This document shows positions 19,167 to 28,771 of a stretch of 52,192 nucleotides of DNA, piece after piece. A program made the translations under genes and the position numbers. The stretch is from contig JADHYM010000004.1 of the NCBI GenBank assembly GCA_016782445.1, forward strand, positions 1 to 52,192, read 5' to 3'. The stretch's first letter is position 1. Each line of letters opens with the position of its first letter. The DNA is from Candidatus Omnitrophota bacterium (GTDB lineage Bacteria; Omnitrophota; Gorgyraeia; JABMRN01; RBG-13-46-9). Below the pieces are notes generated by a model that made no database searches, was not told where the DNA came from, and worked only from the letters and a program-made list of their open reading frames with translations.

Positions 19167-20567
19167 ATGGCAAAGAAACTTTGGGGTGGAAGATTTAGTA
19201 AAAAAACCGACCCGATGGTTGAAGAATTTACAAAATCTATAGACCATGACTATAAATTAGCGGAATATGATGTTATGGGATCAAAAATACATGTTAGAGT
19301 TCTAAGAAAAAGCGGACTTCTTACAAGTCAAGAAGAAACCAAACTCATGGTAGCTCTGAATAAAATATCTGGCCAAATAGAAAACGGGAAATTTAATCCA
19401 GATAAGAAATGTGAAGATATTCATACTAATATTCAAAATTTACTAGAAAAAAATAAAATAATAGGTGATTTAGTGCTTAAGTTGCATGCGGCAAGATCGA
19501 GAAACGATCAGGTGCTTTTTTCGCTAAAGCTATTTTGTAAAACGGAACTATTAGAACTAAATATCTTATGTGTAGAATTACAGAAATCATTACTAGGAGT
19601 AGTTAGGAAAAATATAGGTTTAATAATACCTGGCTATACCCACTTACAGCACGCACAGCTTGTATTATTATCCGATTATTTGCAATCGTATGTTGAGATG
19701 TTGGAGAGAGACGATTTTAGGTTGAGCTCGATAAGAAACAATATAAAGCTATCTCTAGGTGCAGGGGCCCTAGCGGGTACCCCAATTGAACCAAAAAAAT
19801 ATAAAGATGCTATAAAAGAATTTCTTCTTGAAGAAAAAGAGTTAGCAAAAGTGCTTAATATAGAAGAAAGCCTTACGACACCAAAATCAATTGAAACTGT
19901 AAGCGATAGAGATTTTGTTATCGAAATCCTATCTGCATTATCAATTTTAGGTATGCATCTTTCTAGGTTGGCGGAAGATTTAATAGTATGGTCAACAAAA
20001 GAGTTTGGTTTTGTAGAGCTAGACGATGCGTTTGCTACGGGTAGCTCTTTAATGCCGCAAAAGAAGAACCCAGATGTACTTGAGCTGATAAGAGGTTATA
20101 CGGGTACACTATATGGCAATTTGGTAAGTGTATTGACAGTAATGAAGGGGTTGCCCCTTACATATAATAGAGATATGCAACTTGATAAACCGCCTCTTTT
20201 TAGTTCATTTGAGATTATAGAAAAAGAACTAAAGGTATTACCTAAGCTTATCGAAACGCTTAAGTGGAATAAGGCAAATATTAAAAAAGTTATAGACGAA
20301 GACGAAACCTTATATGCTACAGATCTCGTTTATTACCTTATTGGTAAAAATATCCCGTTTAAAAACGCTCATGATATTATAGGAAAATTAGTTAAATTTT
20401 CGCTTAATACAGGGAGAAAAATAAAGGATATGAAAGATCAGGAGCTTAAGCAATTTTCAAACAAGCTAAAACACGATGAAATATATAAGCTTATTGATCC
20501 GGAAGTATCAGTATTGTCTAGAGTTTCAGTCAATAGAACAAAAATAAAAGAAAAGGAGAAAGCTTAG
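19167..20567 (+). CDS. argH: Argininosuccinate lyase
   Basis: LWGGRFSKKTDPMVEEFTKSIDHD...LHAARSRNDQVLFSLKLF...GSSLMPQKKNPDVLELIRG; visibly more AT-rich than neighbours. Confidence 0.97.
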   Translation: MAKKLWGGRFSKKTDPMVEEFTKSIDHDYKLAEYDVMGSKIHVRVLRKSGLLTSQEETKLMVALNKISGQIENGKFNPDKKCEDIHTNIQNLLEKNKIIGDLVLKLHAARSRNDQVLFSLKLFCKTELLELNILCVELQKSLLGVVRKNIGLIIPGYTHLQHAQLVLLSDYLQSYVEMLERDDFRLSSIRNNIKLSLGAGALAGTPIEPKKYKDAIKEFLLEEKELAKVLNIEESLTTPKSIETVSDRDFVIEILSALSILGMHLSRLAEDLIVWSTKEFGFVELDDAFATGSSLMPQKKNPDVLELIRGYTGTLYGNLVSVLTVMKGLPLTYNRDMQLDKPPLFSSFEIIEKELKVLPKLIETLKWNKANIKKVIDEDETLYATDLVYYLIGKNIPFKNAHDIIGKLVKFSLNTGRKIKDMKDQELKQFSNKLKHDEIYKLIDPEVSVLSRVSVNRTKIKEKEKA

Positions 20568-20599
20568 AGCTTATAGCTTAAAGCTTACAGCTTATAGCT
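20560..20599 (-). repeat. Heptameric repeat, right flank of argH, inverted relative to left flank
   Basis: aaagcttagagcttatagcttaaagcttacagcttatagctgg; reverse complement contains gctataagctgtaagctttaagc (22/23 identity to left flank). Confidence 0.85.
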
Positions 20600-20606
20600 G
20601 GAGAAT

Positions 20607-21848
20607 ATGCATCGCTTTAAATACAAACATAACGCGCTTTTTTGCGAAGACGTAAGCGTCGCCGAGATAGCCGAACATGTCGGCACGCCGCTTTATATCT
20701 ACTCAAAAAATACGCTCATTGACCACTATCGAAAGATCGAGAACGCGCTTCGCGAGATAGCGCCGCTTATCTGCTTTTCGGTAAAGAGCAATTCAAACCT
20801 CTCGGTTTTAAGGGCCCTTGTCGCCGCTGGTGCCGGGCTCGACATTGTGTCCGGCGGAGAGCTCTATCGGGCGAAGTGTGCCAAGGCGAGCCCGAGAAAG
20901 ATCGTATATGCGGGTGTCGGCAAGAAGAAGGACGAGATCCTCGAGGCGATACGCTATGGCATACTTTTTTTCAACATTGAGTCGCAGGAAGAGCTCGAGC
21001 TTATAAACAGGTGTGCCGGAACGCTCAGGAAGAAGGTAAACGTAGCCGTCCGGATCAATCCGGACGTAGGGGCCTCTACGCACAGCTATATCACTACGGG
21101 AAAGTCGCATACGAAGTTTGGCGTAGATTTTGACACGGCGAAAAAGATTTTTCGTTTGTCCTGGAAATACAGGAACACACGGATGAACGGCGTGCACGTT
21201 CATGTCGGCTCGCAGATATTGAATTCCCGGCCCTTTGAGAAGGCGGTCAGGAAGGTCCTCGTCTTTTTAAAAGAGAACGAGATATTTATAGAATACCTCA
21301 ACATAGGAGGTGGGCTCGGAATAGTCTATTCTTTTGAAAAGCCCCAGACGGCCGCTTCTTTTGCGATGAGGGTCCTACCGCTTATTAAGAAAACGGGCTT
21401 AAAGCTTATAGTAGAGCCCGGCAGGTTCATATCCGGAAACTCCGGCATTATGGTTACAAAAGTCCTTTACAGGAAAAAGACCGCGGGCAAAAATTTCGCG
21501 ATTGTTGACTCAGGCATGAATGACCTGATAAGGCCGAGCCTTTACGAGGCTCACCATACGATCGTTCCGGTCAGGAAAAGCAAAAAAAGCGCTAAAATAA
21601 AGTATGACATAGTAGGACCTATTTGCGAGACAGGGGACTTTCTCGCAAAGGGGCGGAGTCTGCCGAGTCTCCGGCAGGGAGAGCTTTTAGCTATCATGGG
21701 AGCGGGCGCGTACGGCTACACCATGTCCTCAAACTATAACTCACGCTGTCGCGCAGCCGAGGTAATGGTTGACGGCGCGAAATTCTTCGTTGTAAAGATG
21801 CGTGAAACTTACAAGAATCTTGTGAGAGGGGAAACAGGTAGAAACTGA
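20607..21848 (+). CDS. lysA: Diaminopimelate decarboxylase
   Basis: TPLYIYSKNTLIDHYRKI...ICFSVKSNSNLSVLRALVAAGAGLDIVSGGELYRA...GPICETGDFLAKGR. Confidence 0.96.
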   Translation: MHRFKYKHNALFCEDVSVAEIAEHVGTPLYIYSKNTLIDHYRKIENALREIAPLICFSVKSNSNLSVLRALVAAGAGLDIVSGGELYRAKCAKASPRKIVYAGVGKKKDEILEAIRYGILFFNIESQEELELINRCAGTLRKKVNVAVRINPDVGASTHSYITTGKSHTKFGVDFDTAKKIFRLSWKYRNTRMNGVHVHVGSQILNSRPFEKAVRKVLVFLKENEIFIEYLNIGGGLGIVYSFEKPQTAASFAMRVLPLIKKTGLKLIVEPGRFISGNSGIMVTKVLYRKKTAGKNFAIVDSGMNDLIRPSLYEAHHTIVPVRKSKKSAKIKYDIVGPICETGDFLAKGRSLPSLRQGELLAIMGAGAYGYTMSSNYNSRCRAAEVMVDGAKFFVVKMRETYKNLVRGETGRN

Positions 21849-22666
21849 TGCAGGTTGAGTTTACCAAAGCTGTTGCCAGCGGCAATGACTTCGTGATTCT
21901 CAATAATTTTGGCAACAAATACCGGGATCTTAAGACGAGGTTTGCGGATTTTGCCCGTTTCGTTTGCCACAGGAGATTTTCAATAGGCGCTGACGGACTT
22001 CTCGTTCTGGAAGCGTCTAAAAAAGCTGATTTCAAAATGAGAATTTTTAATCCGGACGGCCGAGAGGTTTCCATGTGCGGCAACGGTATACGCGTTTCGG
22101 CGGTGTGCGCATATGAAAACAATCTGGCGGGTGAAAAAATGAAGATCGAAACTCTTGCCGGCGCGCTGGCCGCAGAAATAAACGGGCAGAGCGTAAAGGT
22201 TAAAATGACCGAGCCGAAGAATGTTAAAATAGATCAGAATATAGGCGTTGAGTCATCTATCGTAAACATGCACAGCGTGGACACGGGCGTTCCGCACGCG
22301 ATCCATTTTGTGGATAACATAGAAGATTACCCGGTAAAGAAAATAGGCGAACTCGTAAGGCGTCACAAAGTTTTTGAGCCCGAGGGAACAAATGCCGATT
22401 TCGTAAAGATTATAGATCCTTCTACCATAGAGGTACGGACCTACGAGCGGGGAGTTGAGGACGAGACCCTGGCCTGTGGCACCGGCATTGTGGCGTCGGC
22501 TGTTATCGCGAACATTGTTCATGACGTGAGCCAGCCGGTGAGCGTGCTTACAAAAAGCAAAGAGACGCTAAAAGTTTATTTTAGGAAGGAACGGGACGTT
22601 TTTAAAGATGTCTATTTTGAAGGAAAAGCATTTATCGTATTTAAGGGGGTGCTCGATTATGTTTAA
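21848..22666 (+). CDS. dapF: Diaminopimelate epimerase
   Basis: SGNDFVILNNF...IFNPDGREVSMCGNGIRVSA...YERGVEDETLACGTGIVASA. Confidence 0.96.
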   Translation: MQVEFTKAVASGNDFVILNNFGNKYRDLKTRFADFARFVCHRRFSIGADGLLVLEASKKADFKMRIFNPDGREVSMCGNGIRVSAVCAYENNLAGEKMKIETLAGALAAEINGQSVKVKMTEPKNVKIDQNIGVESSIVNMHSVDTGVPHAIHFVDNIEDYPVKKIGELVRRHKVFEPEGTNADFVKIIDPSTIEVRTYERGVEDETLACGTGIVASAVIANIVHDVSQPVSVLTKSKETLKVYFRKERDVFKDVYFEGKAFIVFKGVLDYV

Positions 22667-23525
22667 AGGTTCTTTTGTAGCTATAGTTACGCCTTTTAAG
22701 AATGGAAAAGTAGATAAAACGAAGTTCAGGGAGCTTATCGAGTTTCAGATCGAGAATGGAACCGATGGCATAGTCCCGGCAGGATGCACAGGCGAGGCTG
22801 CGACGCTTACGCACCAGGAGCAAACGGCGCTCGTTAAGCTTACATGCGAGATAGTGAATGACCGCGTGCCGGTCATAGCCGGCGCCGGATCTAATTCTAC
22901 GGCCGAGGCTGTCTCACTGACGAAATGCGCGAAACGAGCGGGTGCCGACGGAATCCTTTCGATAACGCCGTATTACAACAAGCCTACGCCCGAGGGACAA
23001 TACAGACATTATGAGGCGGTCGCTAAGGCCGTTGATATACCGATCATGATTTACAACGTGCCTTCACGAACGGGAATATCCATAAAGCCGGAGACGGTCG
23101 CGAGGCTCTCAAAAATTGATAATATCGCGGCGATAAAAGAAGCCTCCGGAAGCCTGGACCAGGTAAGCCAGATCATCTCACTCTGCGACATAACGGTTTT
23201 AAGCGGAGACGATTCGCTTACGCTTCCGATGATGGCTGTGGGTGCCCGGGGAGTTGTGAGTGTGGTCGCGAATGTTGTGCCGGGTGAGGTTCATGAAATG
23301 ACAAAGGCGTACCTGGACGGAAATATTGAAGAGGCCAGAAAAATGCACTATAAAATACTTCCTCTATGCAAGGCCATGTTCATAGAGACAAACCCGTTGC
23401 CGGTAAAGACATCGCTTAAGATGCTCGGCATGCTGAATGGCGAGATGCGCCTTCCTCTCTGCGAAATGGAAGCTAAAAACCGCGCAACGCTAAAGAAAGC
23501 GCTTAAGGAGTACGGGCTTTTATGA
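22659..23525 (+). CDS. dapA: 4-hydroxy-tetrahydrodipicolinate synthase
   Basis: GSFVAIVTPFKNGKVD...DGIVPAGCTGEAATLTHQEQ...MIYNVPSRTGISI; ATG at 22659. Confidence 0.96.
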   Translation: MFKGSFVAIVTPFKNGKVDKTKFRELIEFQIENGTDGIVPAGCTGEAATLTHQEQTALVKLTCEIVNDRVPVIAGAGSNSTAEAVSLTKCAKRAGADGILSITPYYNKPTPEGQYRHYEAVAKAVDIPIMIYNVPSRTGISIKPETVARLSKIDNIAAIKEASGSLDQVSQIISLCDITVLSGDDSLTLPMMAVGARGVVSVVANVVPGEVHEMTKAYLDGNIEEARKMHYKILPLCKAMFIETNPLPVKTSLKMLGMLNGEMRLPLCEMEAKNRATLKKALKEYGLL

Positions 23526-24232
23526 CGAAAATTGTTATTAGCGGTGCGCTCGGCAGAATGGGTAAGCGTATAAGAGAGCTGGCCGAAAAGGACCGAGAGC
23601 TGGAAATTACAGGCCTTCTTGAAAAAGTTCCCCGTGCAGATCTTGGAATATTCTCTTCTTTAAATGATTTAAAGAAAGGGTTTGACTGTGTGATTGAATT
23701 TACCACTCCCGAGGCTACGCTTTTGCGGGTAAAGGAAGCGAAGAAGCTTGAAAAAGCAATCGTGATAGGCACGACCGGACTTTCTAAAGAGCAGCAACAT
23801 GTTATTTACGAGGCGTCTTTACGTATACCAATAGTATTCGCGCCGAACATGTCTTGCGGGGTTAATCTTTTTTTAAGCCTCATAGGAAAATCAGCCGGTG
23901 TTTTGGGAAAGGATTACAGGGTGAGCGTGAAAGAAGCGCACCACGTACACAAGCAGGATAAACCGAGCGGCACGGCGAAGCTCATGCGAGAGATCGTCAA
24001 AAAAAGCCTTGAGAGAGACGAGGAGATTTCTATAGAATCTGTCCGTCGAGGCGAGATCGTAGGAGACCACGAAATTGTGTTTGAAAGTGAAGTAGATACG
24101 ATAAAGATATCGCATAGCGCAAAGACGAGGGACATCTTCGCCCTGGGCGCTTTAAAGGCCGCGAAGTTTGTCGTAAAAAAGAAAAAAGGCATGTTCGACA
24201 TGCTCGAAGTGCTGGGGCTTAAGCCTGCCTGA
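23522..24232 (+). CDS. dapB: 4-hydroxy-tetrahydrodipicolinate reductase
   Basis: VISGALGRMGKRIRELA...VIGTTGLSKEQ...EAHHVHKQDKPSGTAKLM. Confidence 0.95.
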   Translation: MTKIVISGALGRMGKRIRELAEKDRELEITGLLEKVPRADLGIFSSLNDLKKGFDCVIEFTTPEATLLRVKEAKKLEKAIVIGTTGLSKEQQHVIYEASLRIPIVFAPNMSCGVNLFLSLIGKSAGVLGKDYRVSVKEAHHVHKQDKPSGTAKLMREIVKKSLERDEEISIESVRRGEIVGDHEIVFESEVDTIKISHSAKTRDIFALGALKAAKFVVKKKKGMFDMLEVLGLKPA

Positions 24233-24240
24233 CGGCAGGC
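24223..24240 (+). repeat. GC-rich hairpin overlapping the dapB stop
   Basis: gcctgcc-tgac-ggcaggc. Confidence 0.7.
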
Positions 24241-24252
24241 AGGGAGTAAAAA

Positions 24253-25425
24253 ATGGGACCGAGGTTCGACATATCAAGGAGACTAAAAGAATTACCTCCA
24301 TATCTATTCGTGGAAATGGATAGGGCGAAAAAGGAGGCTGTGGAGAAGGGCCGTGACGTCATAGATTTAGGCGTAGGCGACCCGGACCAGCCAACCCCGC
24401 GTTTTATCATAGATGCGTTTCACAGGGCAACCCTTGATGCGAAGACGCATGCGTACCCGAGCAACAAGGGGCTTCCTGAATTGCGGATAGCGATTGCACA
24501 GTGGTATAAGTCGCGCTTTGGCGTCGAGCTTAATCCCGACGATGAAATACTGCCGCTTATAGGCTCGAAAGAGGGCATAGCTCACATGCCACTTGCTTTT
24601 ATAAACCCGCACGACGCGGTGTTAGTTCCGGAGCCGTGCTACCCGCCGTACAAGTCCGGTGTGATATTCGCGGGTGGAGAAGTGTCCATAATGCCGCTTC
24701 TCGGGAGAAATAATTTCCTTCCGGACCTGGGAGCCGTTAAAAGCAGCCTTCTTTCGCGGACGAAACTCATGTTCCTGAATTACCCGAATAACCCGACAGC
24801 CGCAACCGCGGAACCTAAGTTTTTCAGTGAAGTCGTGCGGTTCGCCGAAAAAAATAACATCATAGTATGCCACGACGCGGCGTATAGCGAGATTAGCTTT
24901 GACGGTTACAAGCCTACGAGCTTTCTTGCCGTAGACCGCGCGCGTGAAGTGGGGATAGAATTTCATTCCCTCTCTAAGACGTTCAATATGACAGGGTGGC
25001 GCATCGGATTTGCCTGTGGCAATGCGCATCTCATAGAGGGCCTGGCCAAAATAAAATCCAATATTGATTCAGGCATTTTTAACGCTGTCCAGATGGCCGG
25101 CGTAGAGGCGCTAAAGAAAGCCCGCGTTATCTCCGCGAAAAACTCACGCTTTTACCAGAAACGAAGAGATGTCCTTGTTAACGGCCTCCGAAAACTCGGC
25201 TGGAACGTGCCGAAGCCGAAGGCTTCTTTTTACGTCTGGGCGCCTGTCCTTAAGAGATATACTTCGGTTACTATGGCCCGGGAATTACTGGAGAGGGCGG
25301 ACCTTGTGGTCACGCCGGGCAATGGCTTCGGCCAGAGCGGCGAGGGCTATGTGCGCATGTCGCTTACCGTCGATGAATCGCGTCTTGCAGAGGCAGTCAA
25401 GAGAATCGGTAAAGTAATAAGTTAA
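24253..25425 (+). CDS. dapL: LL-diaminopimelate aminotransferase-type class I aminotransferase
   Basis: RLKELPPYLFVEMDRAKKEAVEKGRDVIDLGVGDPDQPTP...FHSLSKTFNMTGWRIGFACG; in dap cluster. Confidence 0.88.
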   Translation: MGPRFDISRRLKELPPYLFVEMDRAKKEAVEKGRDVIDLGVGDPDQPTPRFIIDAFHRATLDAKTHAYPSNKGLPELRIAIAQWYKSRFGVELNPDDEILPLIGSKEGIAHMPLAFINPHDAVLVPEPCYPPYKSGVIFAGGEVSIMPLLGRNNFLPDLGAVKSSLLSRTKLMFLNYPNNPTAATAEPKFFSEVVRFAEKNNIIVCHDAAYSEISFDGYKPTSFLAVDRAREVGIEFHSLSKTFNMTGWRIGFACGNAHLIEGLAKIKSNIDSGIFNAVQMAGVEALKKARVISAKNSRFYQKRRDVLVNGLRKLGWNVPKPKASFYVWAPVLKRYTSVTMARELLERADLVVTPGNGFGQSGEGYVRMSLTVDESRLAEAVKRIGKVIS

Positions 25426-25431
25426 ATTTAG

Positions 25432-25477
25432 CCACCCACTTTAGTGGGTGGTTTCGGCAGCCTATTTGCTGCCGAAA
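25432..25477 (+). repeat. Twin intergenic hairpins (dapL-folK)
   Basis: ccacccact-tt-agtgggtgg followed by tttcggcagc-ctattt-gctgccgaaa. Confidence 0.8.
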
Positions 25478-25495
25478 AGCAACAAAAGACGAATG

Positions 25496-25924
25496 ATGAG
25501 AAATAAAACAACTGTTGCGTATATAGGCGTAGGGTCGAATCTCGGTGACAGAAAAGGCAACATAGAAAAGGCGAGAAAGCTCGTAAATCTCATAAAAGAT
25601 ACATCCGTCAAAAAAAACTCCTCGATTCACGAGACAGAGCCCGTGGGCGGGCCTATGCAGGGTGCATTTTTAAACGGTGTCATGGAAATTGAGACAAGAC
25701 TCGATCCTCTAAGGCTTCTCGAGGAGCTCAAGCACATTGAGGCGTTTCTGGGAAGGAAAAGGGCGTTAAGGAACGGGCCGAGAACGATAGACCTGGACAT
25801 ACTTCTTTATGGCGACAAAAGGATAAAAAAAAGAAATCTTGTGATACCCCACCCCAGGATGCACAAGCGGGAATTTGTTTTGCGGGGATTAAGGGAGATT
25901 AAGCGGGGACAGGTCTCTTCCTGA
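25496..25924 (+). CDS. folK: 2-amino-4-hydroxy-6-hydroxymethyldihydropteridine diphosphokinase
   Basis: AYIGVGSNLGDRKGNIEKA...NGPRTIDLDILLYGDKRI. Confidence 0.94.
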   Translation: MRNKTTVAYIGVGSNLGDRKGNIEKARKLVNLIKDTSVKKNSSIHETEPVGGPMQGAFLNGVMEIETRLDPLRLLEELKHIEAFLGRKRALRNGPRTIDLDILLYGDKRIKKRNLVIPHPRMHKREFVLRGLREIKRGQVSS

Positions 25925-25954
25925 GACTATGCCTGATATAGAGACCTGTCCCCG
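25904..25954 (+). repeat. Perfect 15-bp inverted repeat (cggggacaggtctct) spanning folK 3' end
   Basis: Arms 25904-25918 and 25940-25954. Confidence 0.85.
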
Positions 25955-25957
25955 TCG

Positions 25958-26830
25958 GTGAAAAAAATGCTTAAGGTAATAACTGAAATAGACAAAATGA
26001 AAACTTACGCGAAGATAATGCGTAAGGACAGTAAGGTCATCGGTTTTGTCCCCACCATGGGATACTTCCACGAAGGACACTTGTCCCTTATGCGCGCTGC
26101 CAGAAAGCAGTGCGATACCGTGATCGTGAGCGTTTATGTAAACCCCGCGCAGTTCGCACCGTATGAAGATTTTACAAAGTATCCCCGCCAGATAAAAAGA
26201 GACGAAGAACTGGCAAGAACCGAAGGTGCGGACGTAATCTTCGTTCCCCGTGATGAAGACATGTATCCGGAGGGTTATTCTACTTACGTGAACGTAGAGG
26301 GTTTAACGGAAAAACTTTGCGGTAAGGCCCGTCCCGGGCATTTTAGGGGAGTGACAACCGTAGTGATGAAACTCTTCGAGATAGTAAAGCCGGAGATTGC
26401 CTATTTTGGGCAGAAAGACGCCCAGCAGGCTTTCGTGATACAGAAAATGATAAAAGATCTGAACCTCGATATAACAATGAAAATATTGGCTACTGTGCGG
26501 GAAAAAGACGGGCTCGCCATGAGCTCAAGAAACTCGTATCTGAAAAAAACCGAGAGAAAAGAAGCACCCATTGTATATCAGGCACTTTTAGGGGCCGAGC
26601 GTATGGTGCAGGCCGGCGAGAATAGCGCTAAAGTGATGACGAAAGCTATGCGCGAAACAATAAAAAAAGCCTCGTCCGCAAAAATAGATTATATATCCGT
26701 AGTGGATACGGAAAGCCTCGAGGATGTCGCGACCATAAAAAACGAAGCGCTTGTCACGGCTGCAGTTTTAATAGGAAAAACACGTTTAATCGACAATATA
26801 ATAGTGAATACGAACCCCGGTATAAGATGA
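25958..26830 (+). CDS. panC: Pantothenate synthetase
   Basis: VIGFVPTMGYFHEGHLSLMRAARKQCDTVIVSVYVNPAQFAPYEDF...YFGQKDAQQAFVI. Confidence 0.95.
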   Translation: MKKMLKVITEIDKMKTYAKIMRKDSKVIGFVPTMGYFHEGHLSLMRAARKQCDTVIVSVYVNPAQFAPYEDFTKYPRQIKRDEELARTEGADVIFVPRDEDMYPEGYSTYVNVEGLTEKLCGKARPGHFRGVTTVVMKLFEIVKPEIAYFGQKDAQQAFVIQKMIKDLNLDITMKILATVREKDGLAMSSRNSYLKKTERKEAPIVYQALLGAERMVQAGENSAKVMTKAMRETIKKASSAKIDYISVVDTESLEDVATIKNEALVTAAVLIGKTRLIDNIIVNTNPGIR

Positions 26831-27639
26831 AGCGGCTTAAAATAGGCATTATAGGATGTGGGTTTATGGGAACGGAGATGGCAAAGTTCTCAAAAAAAGA
26901 ACTTTCGCACATTACGCGCCTTGTGGCCCTTTACGATATACGCCGCGAAAAAGCCGAGACGCTCGCTTCTTTTTTAAAAAGTGAGGGCGCCATAACAAAA
27001 TCGGATAACGAGGTCTTTAAGAAAAGCGACCTCATAATAGAGTGCGCCTCCCCCGTGACCGCTAAACCATTTCTTGAGAAGGCTATAAAAATGTCAAAAA
27101 GCATTCTCATAATGAGCGTGGGAGGGCTTATAAAAAGCAGTAATCTACTGAATAAGGCCAGGGAAAAGGGCATAAAAGTGTACCTGCCGAGCGGCGCCAT
27201 ACTTGGCATAGACGGGTTAAAAGCTGCCAAGCTTTCTGTAATAAGAAAGGTTACGCTGACAACCCGCAAGCCGCCGCGTGGCCTAGTGGGAGCCCCGTAT
27301 CTTAAGGAAAAAGGCATAGATGTAAGCGCGATAAAAAGCGAAACAATAATTTTTGAAGGAAACGCGGCCGAAGCCGTAAAAGCATTTCCCAAAAACGTTA
27401 ACGTGGCATCGCTTTTAAGCATAGCGGGGCTCGGCTCAAAAAAAACAAAAGTCAGGATCATGACTTCGCCCAAGTACAAAAAGAATACTCATGAGATAGA
27501 GATAGAAGGCGAGTTTGGCAGGATAAACATAGTAACTGAAAACGTGCCTTCTGAAAATCCTAAAACAAGCAAGTTAGCGGCGCTTTCTGCAATGGCCACG
27601 CTTTGGGGCATAGCAGACAGCGTGAAAATCGGAACGTGA
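26827..27639 (+). CDS. L-aspartate dehydrogenase-like protein (DUF108)
   Basis: KIGIIGCGFMGTEMAKF...IIECASPVTAKPFLEKAIKMSKSILIMSVGGL...VYLPSGAILGIDGLKAA. Confidence 0.82.
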   Translation: MKRLKIGIIGCGFMGTEMAKFSKKELSHITRLVALYDIRREKAETLASFLKSEGAITKSDNEVFKKSDLIIECASPVTAKPFLEKAIKMSKSILIMSVGGLIKSSNLLNKAREKGIKVYLPSGAILGIDGLKAAKLSVIRKVTLTTRKPPRGLVGAPYLKEKGIDVSAIKSETIIFEGNAAEAVKAFPKNVNVASLLSIAGLGSKKTKVRIMTSPKYKKNTHEIEIEGEFGRINIVTENVPSENPKTSKLAALSAMATLWGIADSVKIGT

Positions 27640-27660
27640 ATCGAAGGGAGGTGAAACAGA

Positions 27661-27900
27661 ATGGGTAAAATGGTATGCAAATGCGGTATAAAGCGAAAGA
27701 AGGGGTACCTCTATTTCGTCGGCAAGAACGGCTGCGCGTATGAGACAAAGATGGCACGCGGCGCGAAGAAAGGCGGCGGAAGAAAGATAGTGCACAAATG
27801 CAACATAAAGAGGAAAAAAGGACACCTCTATTATATCGATAAGAAAGGAAACGTCAGCGAGGCCAAGATGCAGCGTGGCGGTAAAAAGAAGAGAAGATAA
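27661..27900 (+). CDS. Small basic internally duplicated protein with Cys motif
   Basis: Two ~38-aa copies: VCKCGIKRKKGYLYFVGKNGCAYETKMARG and VHKCNIKRKKGHLYYIDKKGNVSEAKMQRG; RBS ggaggtg upstream. Confidence 0.7.
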   Translation: MGKMVCKCGIKRKKGYLYFVGKNGCAYETKMARGAKKGGGRKIVHKCNIKRKKGHLYYIDKKGNVSEAKMQRGGKKKRR

Positions 27901-27914
27901 TAATACAATAATTG

Positions 27915-28038
27915 TCTGTCGGTTGCGTTGATTGGTTGCGTCGCGCGAAACGTCGGTCGGTTGTGGTTGCGTGTTTTATTCACGCAACCGATCAACCCCA
28001 CTGATTCTCGCGACACAACCGCAACCGCAACCGATTGA
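27915..28038 (+). repeat. Degenerate ggttgcg-type repeats in a ~120-bp inverted repeat
   Basis: Inner stem ggttgcgtg-ttttatt-cacgcaacc; outer arms gtcggttgcg.../...cgcaaccgattgac. Confidence 0.75.
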
Positions 28039-28047
28039 CGATACTGC

Positions 28048-28767
28048 ATGTATTTAACCAAACAGAACTTCCTAATACAGGCGAAGTATGCTGGTTTTTG
28101 CGAAAACGAGGCGGGCTTAGAGGAATCTCTTCTGGGCTTTGGTGCGGAGCTATACATGCGCTCCTCGGCAATCGAGCAATACGATGCGGGTATTATTAAG
28201 CGCATACGGCTCTTTATCGAGAAAAACCGCCTTCCCTTGCAGCTCCACGCCCCGATCGTACCGCTCGATTACTCCCTATACGAAAAAGTAGTGCGTTTGT
28301 GCAAAGAACTTAATATTAATACAATCGTTTCTCACAGAGAGGCAAGCGATGACGTTTTTTTATGGAAGGAAATATCTTTGCTTCTTGCGCGGAGCGGATT
28401 GCGTGTGAATCTTGAGAACCACTGCGAGGGATATCCGGATTCTATAGTTGAACTTTATAAAAGAATAAATTTAGAAAATGTCGGACTATGCATTGATCCC
28501 GGCCACGTAAATGTTTTTGGTAAGATCGGGATACTTGAATGGCTTGAAAAGTACCCACAAGGCGCACTTCGTGAAGTGCATCTTGCGGATAACGAAGGAG
28601 ACCGTGATACACACCTTCCTCTCGGAAGAGGGAACATTGACATAAAAGCGGTTTTCAAAGCCCTCGAGAAAAGAAACGAAAAAATAGTATTTGTTCTCGA
28701 ACCGAAAAAAAAGATAGAGGCAAAAGAAAGCCTTATTTTTTTGAGGAAAAACGGCTTTTTGGGATAA
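28048..28767 (+). CDS. Sugar phosphate isomerase/epimerase-like TIM-barrel protein (AP endonuclease 2 family)
   Basis: LPLQLHAPIVPLDYS...NLENHCEGYPDSIVELYKRI...GLCIDPGHVNVFG...REVHLADNEGDRDTHLPLGRGNIDI. Confidence 0.8.
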   Translation: MYLTKQNFLIQAKYAGFCENEAGLEESLLGFGAELYMRSSAIEQYDAGIIKRIRLFIEKNRLPLQLHAPIVPLDYSLYEKVVRLCKELNINTIVSHREASDDVFLWKEISLLLARSGLRVNLENHCEGYPDSIVELYKRINLENVGLCIDPGHVNVFGKIGILEWLEKYPQGALREVHLADNEGDRDTHLPLGRGNIDIKAVFKALEKRNEKIVFVLEPKKKIEAKESLIFLRKNGFLG

Positions 28768-28771
28768 TGCG

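Noticed and set aside
26931-27479. 182-aa minus-strand ORF
   Set aside because: Antisense shadow of the aspartate dehydrogenase-like gene.
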